From positions 62,001 through 126,000 of the forward strand of contig JBFWPN010000012.1 of assembly GCA_050249955.1 (NCBI GenBank): DNA of 64,000 bases. Direction: 5' to 3'. Shown here piece by piece: positions 57,537 through 64,000 of this stretch. Made by a program: the position numbers and the translations under genes. How positions within the stretch are numbered: the stretch's first letter is position 1; the number at the start of each line of letters is the position of its first letter. The notes beneath the pieces were generated by a model. The model was given only the letters and a program-made list of their open reading frames with translations, ran no database searches and was not told where the DNA came from. Source of the DNA: CAVVIG01 sp050249955 (GTDB taxonomy: Bacteria; Acidobacteriota; Vicinamibacteria; Vicinamibacterales; CAVVIG01).

Positions 57537-59153
57537 CTAGCGGGTGGGTGCCGGCAGCGCGAAGGCGGTCGCGGTGAGAGCCGACGGTACGAACACCCAC
57601 TGGCGCCCATCGATCATGTAGGTCGTGGGGGGGCCGAAGATGTTGCCGCCGGTTTCGTAGCTGTAGAGCACCTTGCCGGTCGCCGAGTCGACGGCCATGA
57701 AGGTGCCATCGTGATCGGCGCTGAACACGACGCCGCTCGCCGTGGCGAGCACGCCCGCCCAGCCCGGCCCGTCGTACTTCACCTCCCACTTGCGCTGCCC
57801 GGTCAGCGGGTCGACGGCGCGGAGCGCGCCCGTGCGCGGGCCCACCGGGGCCACGGTGCCGCCCATCGTGCGGTCGCCCACCCTGGCATCCGGCGTGTCC
57901 TTCTTGATGAACTTCGCGCAGGTCTCACGCACCGTCAGGAAGAACAGGTTGCGCTGCTTGTCGTAGGACGGCGGCATGAAGTTCGTGTTGCCGTACCAGT
58001 CGGGGCAGGTGTCGGTGCCCGCCTCGGTCGGCGTGTGGCCAGGAATCTCGATCGGACGCCCTTCCGGCGTGAAGCCCGACGCCCAGTTCTGGTTCGCGTA
58101 CGCCCAGGCGTTGATGAACTTGCCGTTGGTGCGGTCCAGGACGTAGAGGAACCCGTTGCGGTTCGCCTGCATCAGCACCTTGCGCGGCTGCCCGTTGATC
58201 GTCAGGTCCGCGAGCACCGGCGTCTGGTTCGCATCCCAGTCGTGCGTGTCGTGCGGCGTGTACTGGAAGTGCCACTTCAGCTTGCCGGTGTCGGGGTCGA
58301 GCGCCACCACCGACGCCGCGTAGAGGTTGTCGCCGGGGCGGTTGTCGCCGTCCCAGTCGGGGTTCGGGTTACCCGTGCCCCAGTAGATCGTGTTCAGCTC
58401 GGCGTCGTAGGTGCCGGTCACCCAGGTCGGCGACCCGCCGCGCTCGAGCACGTCGACCGGCCAGGTTTCGCTGCCCGGCTCGCCCGGCGCCGGAATGGTC
58501 CAGAACCGCCACAGGCGCTTGCCGGTTTCCGGCTCGTAGGCGTCCAGGAAGCCGCGGTTGGCGTACTCGCCGCCGGCCATCCCCACGATGAGCTTGCCCT
58601 TCACGACGAGCGGGGCCACGGTGCTGGCGTAGCCGAGCTTGAAGTCGGCAAGTTCGACGTCCCACAGCACCTTGCCGTCCTTCGGGTCCAGCGCCAGCAG
58701 GTGCGCGTCGAGCGTCGTCATGTAGAGCTTGTTGCCGTAGATGGCCAGGCCGCGGTTCACGGGACCGCAGCAGACCTTCAGGCCCGCCGGCAGCAGGCGC
58801 TGGTAGTGCCAGATCTGCTTCCCGGTCTTCCCGTCGATCGCCCAGGCGTGGTTCTGGGGTCCACTGACGTAGAGGATGCCGTTCAGGACGACCGGTGTCG
58901 CCTCGAACTGGCCGGTAACACCGGCCTGGAACGTCCACTGCGGAGCCAGCTGGCCGGCGTTGGCCGGCGTGATCTGCGTGAGCGGGCTCAGACGCTGCCC
59001 GTCATAGGTGCCGGACACCACGAGCCAGCGTGTCGGATCCGACAGTCCCTTCGCGAGATCCGCGTCGGTGATGTTCTGGGCGGACAACGGCGCCGCCACC
59101 CCCGCCATCGTCAGGACCGCCGCAGCGATCCGACGCAAGCCGTGCACTCTCAT
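57537..59153 (-). CDS. PQQ-dependent methanol/ethanol-type dehydrogenase
   Basis: This 538-residue periplasmic enzyme (signal peptide about 1-25) is an eight-bladed quinoprotein that oxidises alcohols. It has the vicinal disulfide KVCCGPVN, the metal Asn in WGTGNPNPDWDGD, RPGDNLYAASVVALD, and WxxD-type blade motifs. The catalytic Asp is in HDTHDWDANQ; the residue two positions later is also Asp (DWD), as in XoxF-type lanthanide enzymes, where calcium enzymes have Ala or Ser. There is no fused cytochrome c domain. GGAGG lies just before the ATG. No partner cytochrome gene is seen nearby. Confidence 0.9.
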   Translation of the reverse strand: MRVHGLRRIAAAVLTMAGVAAPLSAQNITDADLAKGLSDPTRWLVVSGTYDGQRLSPLTQITPANAGQLAPQWTFQAGVTGQFEATPVVLNGILYVSGPQNHAWAIDGKTGKQIWHYQRLLPAGLKVCCGPVNRGLAIYGNKLYMTTLDAHLLALDPKDGKVLWDVELADFKLGYASTVAPLVVKGKLIVGMAGGEYANRGFLDAYEPETGKRLWRFWTIPAPGEPGSETWPVDVLERGGSPTWVTGTYDAELNTIYWGTGNPNPDWDGDNRPGDNLYAASVVALDPDTGKLKWHFQYTPHDTHDWDANQTPVLADLTINGQPRKVLMQANRNGFLYVLDRTNGKFINAWAYANQNWASGFTPEGRPIEIPGHTPTEAGTDTCPDWYGNTNFMPPSYDKQRNLFFLTVRETCAKFIKKDTPDARVGDRTMGGTVAPVGPRTGALRAVDPLTGQRKWEVKYDGPGWAGVLATASGVVFSADHDGTFMAVDSATGKVLYSYETGGNIFGPPTTYMIDGRQWVFVPSALTATAFALPAPTR

Positions 59154-59294
59154 TCATGCCTCCGCAGGTGAAATCCGGCCAATTATGCCTAAGGCCGGTC
59201 CGCCGCGAAAGCCTCGATATGTCGCAGAGCGCATAAGTTCCCCGGGGGCTGGCGGGACCGGGGCGGGCGGTCTACTATCAAGTGCAACTCCGAG

Positions 59295-60449
59295 ATGCCC
59301 GATTCACGACTTCGCTCCGCACTCGGCGCAGGAATCTGCGTCGCCGTCTCCGTGCTGGCCGCCGCGTGCGGATCCGACTCGCCGGCCGGGCCAAGCAGCG
59401 GGTCGCTGCGGGTGTCGTCCGTGTCACCAGCGAGCGGAAGCACCACCGGCGGCAGCAGCATCACCATCGCCGGCACCGGTTTCGCCAGCGACGCGGTGGT
59501 CACGATCGGCGGCGTGGCGGCCACCGGCGTGGTGGTGTCGGGCAGCACGTCGATCACGGCGGTCACCACCCCGCGCACGACGTCCGGGGCGGGAGACGTC
59601 ACGGTCACGTCGGGCGGGAAGACCTCGACACTCACCAACGGCTTCACCTTCGTCGCCCCCACCGGGGCCAACCGGGCGCCGGTCATCACCGGGTTCCGCT
59701 CGGTGGGGTCGCGCGTCAACCAGCCGTCGGCGTTCGCAGACCTCGACGAGACCGTGCAGGTGATCGCCACGGTGACCGACAACGAGACCAGCAACGCCGC
59801 GCTGACCTATGCCTGGACCGGACCGGGCTCGCTCACGTCCTCCGGCACCACGCTCACGTGGAAACTGCCCACTTCCCTCACCGGAGGCACCCCGGCAACG
59901 GCCACCATCGGCCTGACCGTCACCGAGACGTTCACCGAGGGCGGCGTGAGCCACCGGCAGGAGTCGAGCGGGACGTTCCCCGTCCGGGTTCACGACTCGC
60001 AGAAGGAAGTGACCGACGCCGGGCAGGACTTCCTGCTCCGCTTCTCGGACTCGAGCTACAGCACCACGCAGGTGCTGCACCAGTTCTCGACGACGTGCGA
60101 CAGCGGCCGGGGACGTTCGGCGGAGGAGGGCGACGTCGACCGGAACCGCCGCGACTACACCCAGATCGCGGCAGCCGCGCGCATCACCGCCCGCCCGCCG
60201 GTCACCTTCAACTTCCGCGGGAGCTGCGTACTGCCCGATGGGCGGGTCCAGCGGAACGTGGATGCCTGCATGACCTACACCGCGCACTGGGAGGTCACGC
60301 GCAAGTCGGATGGACGTCGCGAGATCACGGACGGCGTGGACTACGTCAGTGCGGTGCTCGAGAACGATCGGTGGCTGCTGTGCCACAGCGACTTCATCGG
60401 CACGAGCCGGGTGGGGCTGACGGACGAACTCCGGATGGTGAGCTGGTAG
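59295..60449 (+). CDS. Lipoprotein with IPT/TIG domain
   Basis: This 384-residue protein has a lipoprotein signal with lipobox LAAAC (Cys about 25), an IPT/TIG immunoglobulin-like domain (about 38-120: VSPASGSTTGGSSITIAGTGF), a second beta domain (about 125-215) that resembles a PKD-type fold, and a unique C-terminal domain with two cysteines likely to form a disulfide. IPT domains are adhesive. A TACTAT hexamer lies 16 bases before the ATG. Confidence 0.8.
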   Translation: MPDSRLRSALGAGICVAVSVLAAACGSDSPAGPSSGSLRVSSVSPASGSTTGGSSITIAGTGFASDAVVTIGGVAATGVVVSGSTSITAVTTPRTTSGAGDVTVTSGGKTSTLTNGFTFVAPTGANRAPVITGFRSVGSRVNQPSAFADLDETVQVIATVTDNETSNAALTYAWTGPGSLTSSGTTLTWKLPTSLTGGTPATATIGLTVTETFTEGGVSHRQESSGTFPVRVHDSQKEVTDAGQDFLLRFSDSSYSTTQVLHQFSTTCDSGRGRSAEEGDVDRNRRDYTQIAAAARITARPPVTFNFRGSCVLPDGRVQRNVDACMTYTAHWEVTRKSDGRREITDGVDYVSAVLENDRWLLCHSDFIGTSRVGLTDELRMVSW

Positions 60450-60456
60450 GCGGCGC

Positions 60457-61497
60457 CTAGGCGGGAATGCGCTCGCGCTCGACCCGCACGAGCCCGCGCT
60501 CGCCAAGCAGGTCGATGAAGGTCTCGACGAGGTCGGCACGCCGCCAGTGGCGTCGCACCTCGTCACGCAGCACGGCGCACGCATCGTCCACCGAGAGCGC
60601 CGGCTTGTAGGGTCTCGACGTCGTGAGCGCGTCGAAGACATCCACCACGCCCATGATCTGGGCGAGCAGCGGAATTTCGTCCCCCTTCAAGCCGTCCGGA
60701 TAGCCGGTGCCATCGAGGTGCTCGTGGTGGTGCCGCACGATGGGACGGACCGGCTTGAGCATGCGGAGTTCGGCACAGAGATGGTCGCCGATGAGCGTGT
60801 GCCGCTTCATGAAGTCGTACTCGTCCGGCGTGAGCTGGCCGTCCTTGAGCAGGATGCGATCGGGGATGCCCACCTTGCCGATGTCGTGCAGGTATCCGCC
60901 GATGCGAAGCGCATCGAGGTCGTCGGCTGCCAGCCCGAGCCGTTCCCCCAGCGCCACGGCGTACTGCGCGAGCCGCTGGCAGTGCCCTTCGGTGGCCCGG
61001 TCGCGGGCCTCGATGGTCATCGCCAGGCTGAGGATGACCGACTCGGCCGAATCGAGCGCGTCGGTGTAGCGCTTGATCCGGAGGAGCGACGCCACGCGGG
61101 CACGCATCTCCGGCACGATGAACGGCTTCGACATGAAGTCGTCTGCGCCCACCTCGAGGCCGCGGATGCGGCTGTCGGTGTCGGTGAGGCCCGTGACCAG
61201 TACCACTGGAATCAGGCGGGTTGCCGGATCGGCCTTGAGCCTGCGGCACACCTCATAGCCGTCCACCTTCGGCATGAGGATGTCCAGGAGGACGAGATCG
61301 GGGCGGTCCTTCGAGACGATGTCCAGCGCCTGCTGGCCGTTCTCGGCGCAGGTCACCCGGTAGCCCTCGCGAACGAGGAGCGCCTCGAGCACGCGGGTAT
61401 TGGCCGGCAGGTCGTCCACCACCAGCACGTGGGCGACACCATCGTCGGGTCTGGGCTCGGGTGCCGGGAACCGGCCGGCCCTCTCTGGAGCATTCAC
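60457..61497 (-). CDS. REC-HD-GYP response regulator
   Basis: This 346-residue protein has a receiver (about 22-140) with VVDDLP, phosphoacceptor Asp in LVLLDILMP and Lys in SKPF, then an HD-GYP domain (about 155-325) with the HD pair in YLHDIGKVG and HHHEHLDGTGYP, which are its metal ligands. Phosphorylation of the receiver probably controls cyclic-di-GMP hydrolysis. The architecture is that of RpfG. The cognate kinase is not adjacent. It converges with the IPT gene across seven bases. Confidence 0.92.
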   Translation of the reverse strand: MNAPERAGRFPAPEPRPDDGVAHVLVVDDLPANTRVLEALLVREGYRVTCAENGQQALDIVSKDRPDLVLLDILMPKVDGYEVCRRLKADPATRLIPVVLVTGLTDTDSRIRGLEVGADDFMSKPFIVPEMRARVASLLRIKRYTDALDSAESVILSLAMTIEARDRATEGHCQRLAQYAVALGERLGLAADDLDALRIGGYLHDIGKVGIPDRILLKDGQLTPDEYDFMKRHTLIGDHLCAELRMLKPVRPIVRHHHEHLDGTGYPDGLKGDEIPLLAQIMGVVDVFDALTTSRPYKPALSVDDACAVLRDEVRRHWRRADLVETFIDLLGERGLVRVERERIPA

Positions 61498-61645
61498 CGG
61501 TACCGTTATCGGTCGAATGGGCCGAAGGATTGAGGTACGCGCACCAGCGTGCAGGTGCGTGAAACACGGCGCTCCTGAGGTAGGATGTCACGCCCGGCTG
61601 GACGGGGAGTGCCATGCCGACCGGCAATCTATCAGGGGTAACCGG

Positions 61646-62413
61646 ATGACGATGACGAGTGCGGCAACCAGCCCGTTGCGACGGGTGGCAGCGTCTTTCG
61701 CGGGTGCGGCCGCCGTGGCGGTCCTCCTCGGAACATGGTCGGGGGGCAGCCTGAGCGCCCAGGGGTCGTCCATGCCCGGCAAGGAGCCGGACCTGAGCGG
61801 CATCTGGGACGGCACGCCGCGCGCCAGGCCCGTGAACAGCGAGACGGTGCCGTGGAACAAGGAGAACTTCCCCGAACTGACGGAGCGCGGGCTCGCCTAC
61901 CAGAAGGTCTTCGACGAAGCGCTCTCGCCGAAGTACGACTGCCAGCCGGCCTCGTCGCCCGCCATCCAGTACGACCCGTACTCGATGGAGGTGATCCAAT
62001 GGCCCGACCGCGTCATCTTCCGCTACGAGAAGGACGACCAGATGCGGACGGTGTGGCTCGACGGCCGCAAGCCGAACAACCAGGACTGGAGCCTCCAGGG
62101 CTTCTCGGTTGGCCGCTACGAAGGCAACGCGCTCATCGTCGATACCGACCACTTCGTGTTCGACATCACCGGCTTCGACGACTACAACGGCATCCCGTCG
62201 TCGACGCTGAAGAAGGTGCAGGAGCGCTACTGGCGTGAAGGGACTGACCTGAAGGTCACCGTCACCGTCGAGGACCCGATGTTCCTCAAGAAGCCGACCG
62301 GCTACACGACACGGTGGGTGCCGGCCCGCCAGGGCTACAAGCTGTCGGCGTGGGACTGCGATCCGGAAACCTCACGTGCGCCCGTGCGGATGATGCCGCA
62401 GAAGTACCGGTAA
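61646..62413 (+). CDS. Secreted protein of the acidobacterial 'DLSGIW' family
   Basis: This 255-residue protein has a signal peptide (about 1-38, cleavage near SLSAQ) and a mature part starting PDLSGIWDG and containing FRYEKDDQMRTVWLDG, FSVGRYEGNALIVDT and LKVTVTVEDPMFLKKP. This pattern defines a beta-rich secreted family of unknown function that is expanded in Vicinamibacteria and often precedes DUF6152 genes, as here. No catalytic motif is recognised. It opens a four-gene run 61646-63868. Confidence 0.75.
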   Translation: MTMTSAATSPLRRVAASFAGAAAVAVLLGTWSGGSLSAQGSSMPGKEPDLSGIWDGTPRARPVNSETVPWNKENFPELTERGLAYQKVFDEALSPKYDCQPASSPAIQYDPYSMEVIQWPDRVIFRYEKDDQMRTVWLDGRKPNNQDWSLQGFSVGRYEGNALIVDTDHFVFDITGFDDYNGIPSSTLKKVQERYWREGTDLKVTVTVEDPMFLKKPTGYTTRWVPARQGYKLSAWDCDPETSRAPVRMMPQKYR

Positions 62414-62441
62414 GACGACCGCCCGATCCGAGGAGGCAGAC

Positions 62442-62864
62442 ATGAACGTTCGACGTTGGACCCTTTCCGCACTGGGCGCGACGCTGGTGGCCACGATCGC
62501 GGCCGCCGTGCCGGCGGTTGCCCACCACTCGAGCGCCCCGTTTTACGACGCGACCAAGCGCGTCGAGGCGCAGGGACCGGTGACCAAGCTGCTGCTGCGC
62601 AATCCCCACTCGTTCCTGTACTTCGAGTCGGAGGTGAACGGGAAGAAGGTGGAGTGGCAGGTTGAACTCGGCCCGGCGGCGTCGCTGACCCGCACCGGCT
62701 GGACCACCGACACGCTGAAGCCCGGCACCATCATCAAGGTGGCCGGCCAGCCGTCGCGCGCCGAAGGCTCCTACGGCATGTGCTGTGCGAAGGTCACCAG
62801 GCCAGACGGCAGCCCGATCCAGCCTGGCGGCCGCGTGATGGAAGAGCAGCAGCCGCCCCGGTAA
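62442..62864 (+). CDS. DUF6152-type secreted protein
   Basis: This 140-residue protein has a signal peptide (cleavage near AVAHH) and a mature N-terminus HHSSAPFYD, then GPVTKLLLRNPHSFLYFE, the DUF6152 hallmark, and two Cys in MCCAKV. The function is unknown; the N-terminal His pair could bind metal. GAGGAG lies 8 bases before the ATG. It lies 28 bases after the DLSGIW gene. Confidence 0.8.
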   Translation: MNVRRWTLSALGATLVATIAAAVPAVAHHSSAPFYDATKRVEAQGPVTKLLLRNPHSFLYFESEVNGKKVEWQVELGPAASLTRTGWTTDTLKPGTIIKVAGQPSRAEGSYGMCCAKVTRPDGSPIQPGGRVMEEQQPPR

Positions 62865-62883
62865 CCAGCACCGCCTGGCCTTT

Positions 62884-63366
62884 GTGACCGACCTCACGAC
62901 CTGGCTCGAGGGGACCGCGCTCGCCACCTGGGTACGCGAGTCCCCCTCGCTCTGGGCCTACCCGACCGTCCTCACGCTCCACACCGTCGGCCTCGGCATG
63001 GTCGTCGGTGCCGCCGCGGTGGTGGACTTCCGCCTGCTCGGCTACGGCCGTCGGCTTCGCGTCGGCGCGCTGGCGCCCCTCTTTCCCCTCATGGCGTGGG
63101 GCTTCGTCCTCAACGCCGGCACCGGCGTCATGCTCTACATCGCCGATGCCACCACCAAGACCGGCCAGTGGATCTTCTACGTGAAGCTCGCGCTGATCTT
63201 CGTGGCGCTGTGGTGCACCTTCGCCACGCGCCGGATCGTGCACGCCAACCAGGCCGACACCGGACAGGACCGGGTCCCCGATCACGCGACGCGGCTCGCG
63301 CTGGCGTCGCTGCTGCTCTGGGCCGGCGCCATTACCGCCGGGCGCTTCATGGCGTACCTGGTGTGA
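62884..63366 (+). CDS. Small membrane protein, DUF6644-like (first of a tandem pair)
   Basis: This 160-residue protein has four predicted membrane helices. WLEGTALATWVRESPSLWAYPTVLTLHTVGLG and VVDFRLLGYGRRL align with the next gene product, so the two are tandem paralogues. The conserved His (LTLHTVGL) and Arg pattern resembles DUF6644, a family of unknown function; the numbered assignment is from memory. GTG is the start. Confidence 0.7.
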   Translation: MTDLTTWLEGTALATWVRESPSLWAYPTVLTLHTVGLGMVVGAAAVVDFRLLGYGRRLRVGALAPLFPLMAWGFVLNAGTGVMLYIADATTKTGQWIFYVKLALIFVALWCTFATRRIVHANQADTGQDRVPDHATRLALASLLLWAGAITAGRFMAYLV

Positions 63367-63379
63367 TGAGGGCAGGGTG

Positions 63380-63868
63380 ATGGACACCTTCGTCACGTGG
63401 CTGCAGGCCACCAGCCTCTCCCAGGCCATCGTCTTCAACACCTGGGTCTGGCCGATTGCCGAAACCCTGCACTTCATCGGCCTGGCGCTCGTGCTGGGCA
63501 TCGTCGGCTTCTTCGACCTCCGGCTGATGGGCTTCTACCGGCGCATCTCGCTCGTTGCCGCGCACGACCTGGTGCCGGTGGCACTCGTCGGCTTCGCGCT
63601 GAACCTCATCACCGGCATCGTCTTCCTGATCGGTCACCCCGAGCAGTACGTGCACAACGTGGCGTGGTGGTGGAAGGTGGGCTGCCTCGCCGTGGCGGGA
63701 GCGAACGCCGCGGCGTTCGAACTCAGCGTCGGCCAGCGCACGATGGCGCTGGGCGACGGCGCCGACACGCCAGGGGCGGCCAAGGCGATCGGGTTCATCT
63801 CGGTGGTCGCCTGGCTCGGCGTGCTCTACTTCGGTCGCATGCTGCCGTTCATCGGCAACGCCTACTGA
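63380..63868 (+). CDS. Small membrane protein, DUF6644-like (second of a tandem pair)
   Basis: This 162-residue, four-helix protein is paralogous to the preceding one: WLQATSLSQAIVFNTWVWPIAETLHFIGLALVLG, FFDLRLMGFYRRI and VGFALNLITGIVFLIG. ATG 63380 is chosen because GAGGG lies 7 bases upstream; a GTG one codon earlier is possible. Both proteins may form a heteromeric membrane complex with the two secreted proteins encoded before them. Confidence 0.75.
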   Translation: MDTFVTWLQATSLSQAIVFNTWVWPIAETLHFIGLALVLGIVGFFDLRLMGFYRRISLVAAHDLVPVALVGFALNLITGIVFLIGHPEQYVHNVAWWWKVGCLAVAGANAAAFELSVGQRTMALGDGADTPGAAKAIGFISVVAWLGVLYFGRMLPFIGNAY

Positions 63869-63894
63869 CCTGCCGCGCCGATCGGCGCACGCCC

Positions 63895-64000
63895 GCTATG
63901 GCAGCGGCTCCATCCGCAGCAGCGCGCCATCCTCGTCATCCGTCAGCAGGTAGATCAGGCCGTCCGGGCCCTGCCGCACCTCACGGATGCGCTGCCGCAG
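63895..64000 (-). CDS. PQQ-dependent sugar dehydrogenase, C-terminal fragment (cut by window edge)
   Basis: Only the last 34 codons are in the window. They read RIREVRQGPDGLIYLLTD followed by DEDGALLRMEPLP and a TAG stop. This is the characteristic C-terminus of soluble glucose/sorbosone-type (YliI/GSDH) quinoprotein dehydrogenases. The rest of the gene lies to the right of the window. It converges with the DUF6644-like pair. Confidence 0.75.

Noticed and set aside
57480..59171. 563-codon frame antisense to the PQQ dehydrogenase
   Set aside because: The minus-strand enzyme has full motif support; the antisense frame shows no domain.

Overview
The window is a 64 kb piece of a chromosome from a high-GC, non-photosynthetic, Gram-negative-type bacterium. 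The gene content points to Acidobacteriota, most probably the Vicinamibacteria (subdivision 6): a VWFA-related secreted protein of the acidobacterial type, a DUF6152-type secreted protein next to two tandem small DUF6644-like membrane proteins, secreted 'DLSGIW' proteins, stand-alone PQQ dehydrogenases, and a complete mre/rod cell-shape operon. This placement is an inference from families; no rRNA gene is present. I see no insertion sequence, prophage or CRISPR array. The only RNA gene recognised is a tRNA-Leu(CAG).

Layout. 1-13 kb: a hybrid histidine kinase (left edge), BON and PlsC proteins, a DUF2306 membrane protein, an M28 peptidase, a TPR lipoprotein-like protein, DUF423, a large TIR/deoxyribosyltransferase-like + TPR ('TRAFs-binding') + SLOG-like protein, a secreted unknown, an ArsB/NhaD-type transporter directly behind folE, and a TPR protein. 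13-23 kb: a degenerate receiver, a PilZ protein, a gamma-glutamylcyclotransferase fold protein, a four-gene ABC export set (two ATPases, two permeases), an HD hydrolase, GltS and an APC permease. 22.6-30.6 kb: a long minus-strand run containing VWFA, Nudix, YjbQ, TsaD, MtnA, Cdd, PNP, NupC and DeoA, i.e. nucleoside uptake and phosphorolysis plus housekeeping. 30.6-36.8 kb: a HEAT protein and an HD-GYP protein that share an N-terminal module, a PafA-like phosphatase, and an alkyltransferase-like protein. 37-45.5 kb: mreB-mreC-mreD-mrdA-rodA-rng on the minus strand, preceded by a GAF-GGDEF protein. 45.7-55.3 kb: PpiD/SurA-like chaperone, SppA, tRNA-Leu, cold-shock protein, a TPR-sigma54 activator, mntH and a universal stress protein. 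55.5-64 kb: L,D-transpeptidase and M23 peptidase, PQQ alcohol dehydrogenase, IPT/TIG lipoprotein, a REC-HD-GYP protein, a four-gene secreted/membrane cluster, and the C-terminus of a PQQ sugar dehydrogenase (right edge).

Themes. Cyclic-di-GMP signalling is dense (one GGDEF, two HD-GYP, one PilZ). Envelope growth is covered by mre/rod, L,D-transpeptidase, M23, SppA and PpiD. Many starts look leaderless: a -10-like hexamer ends 5-9 bases before the start codon with no Shine-Dalgarno sequence (M28, DUF423, the 10517 protein, folE, PilZ, mtnA, deoA, the HEAT gene, sppA, usp). At deoA/HEAT the two divergent start codons are only 39 bases apart with one such hexamer for each.

The least explained items are the TIR-like/TPR/SLOG protein, the shared HEAT/HD-GYP N-terminal module, the in-frame folE-TAG-transporter arrangement, a non-ATG-started alkyltransferase-like gene lacking the catalytic cysteine, the palindrome on the mntH promoter, and a family of short degenerate intergenic repeats, one of which resembles an insertion inside RNase E/G.
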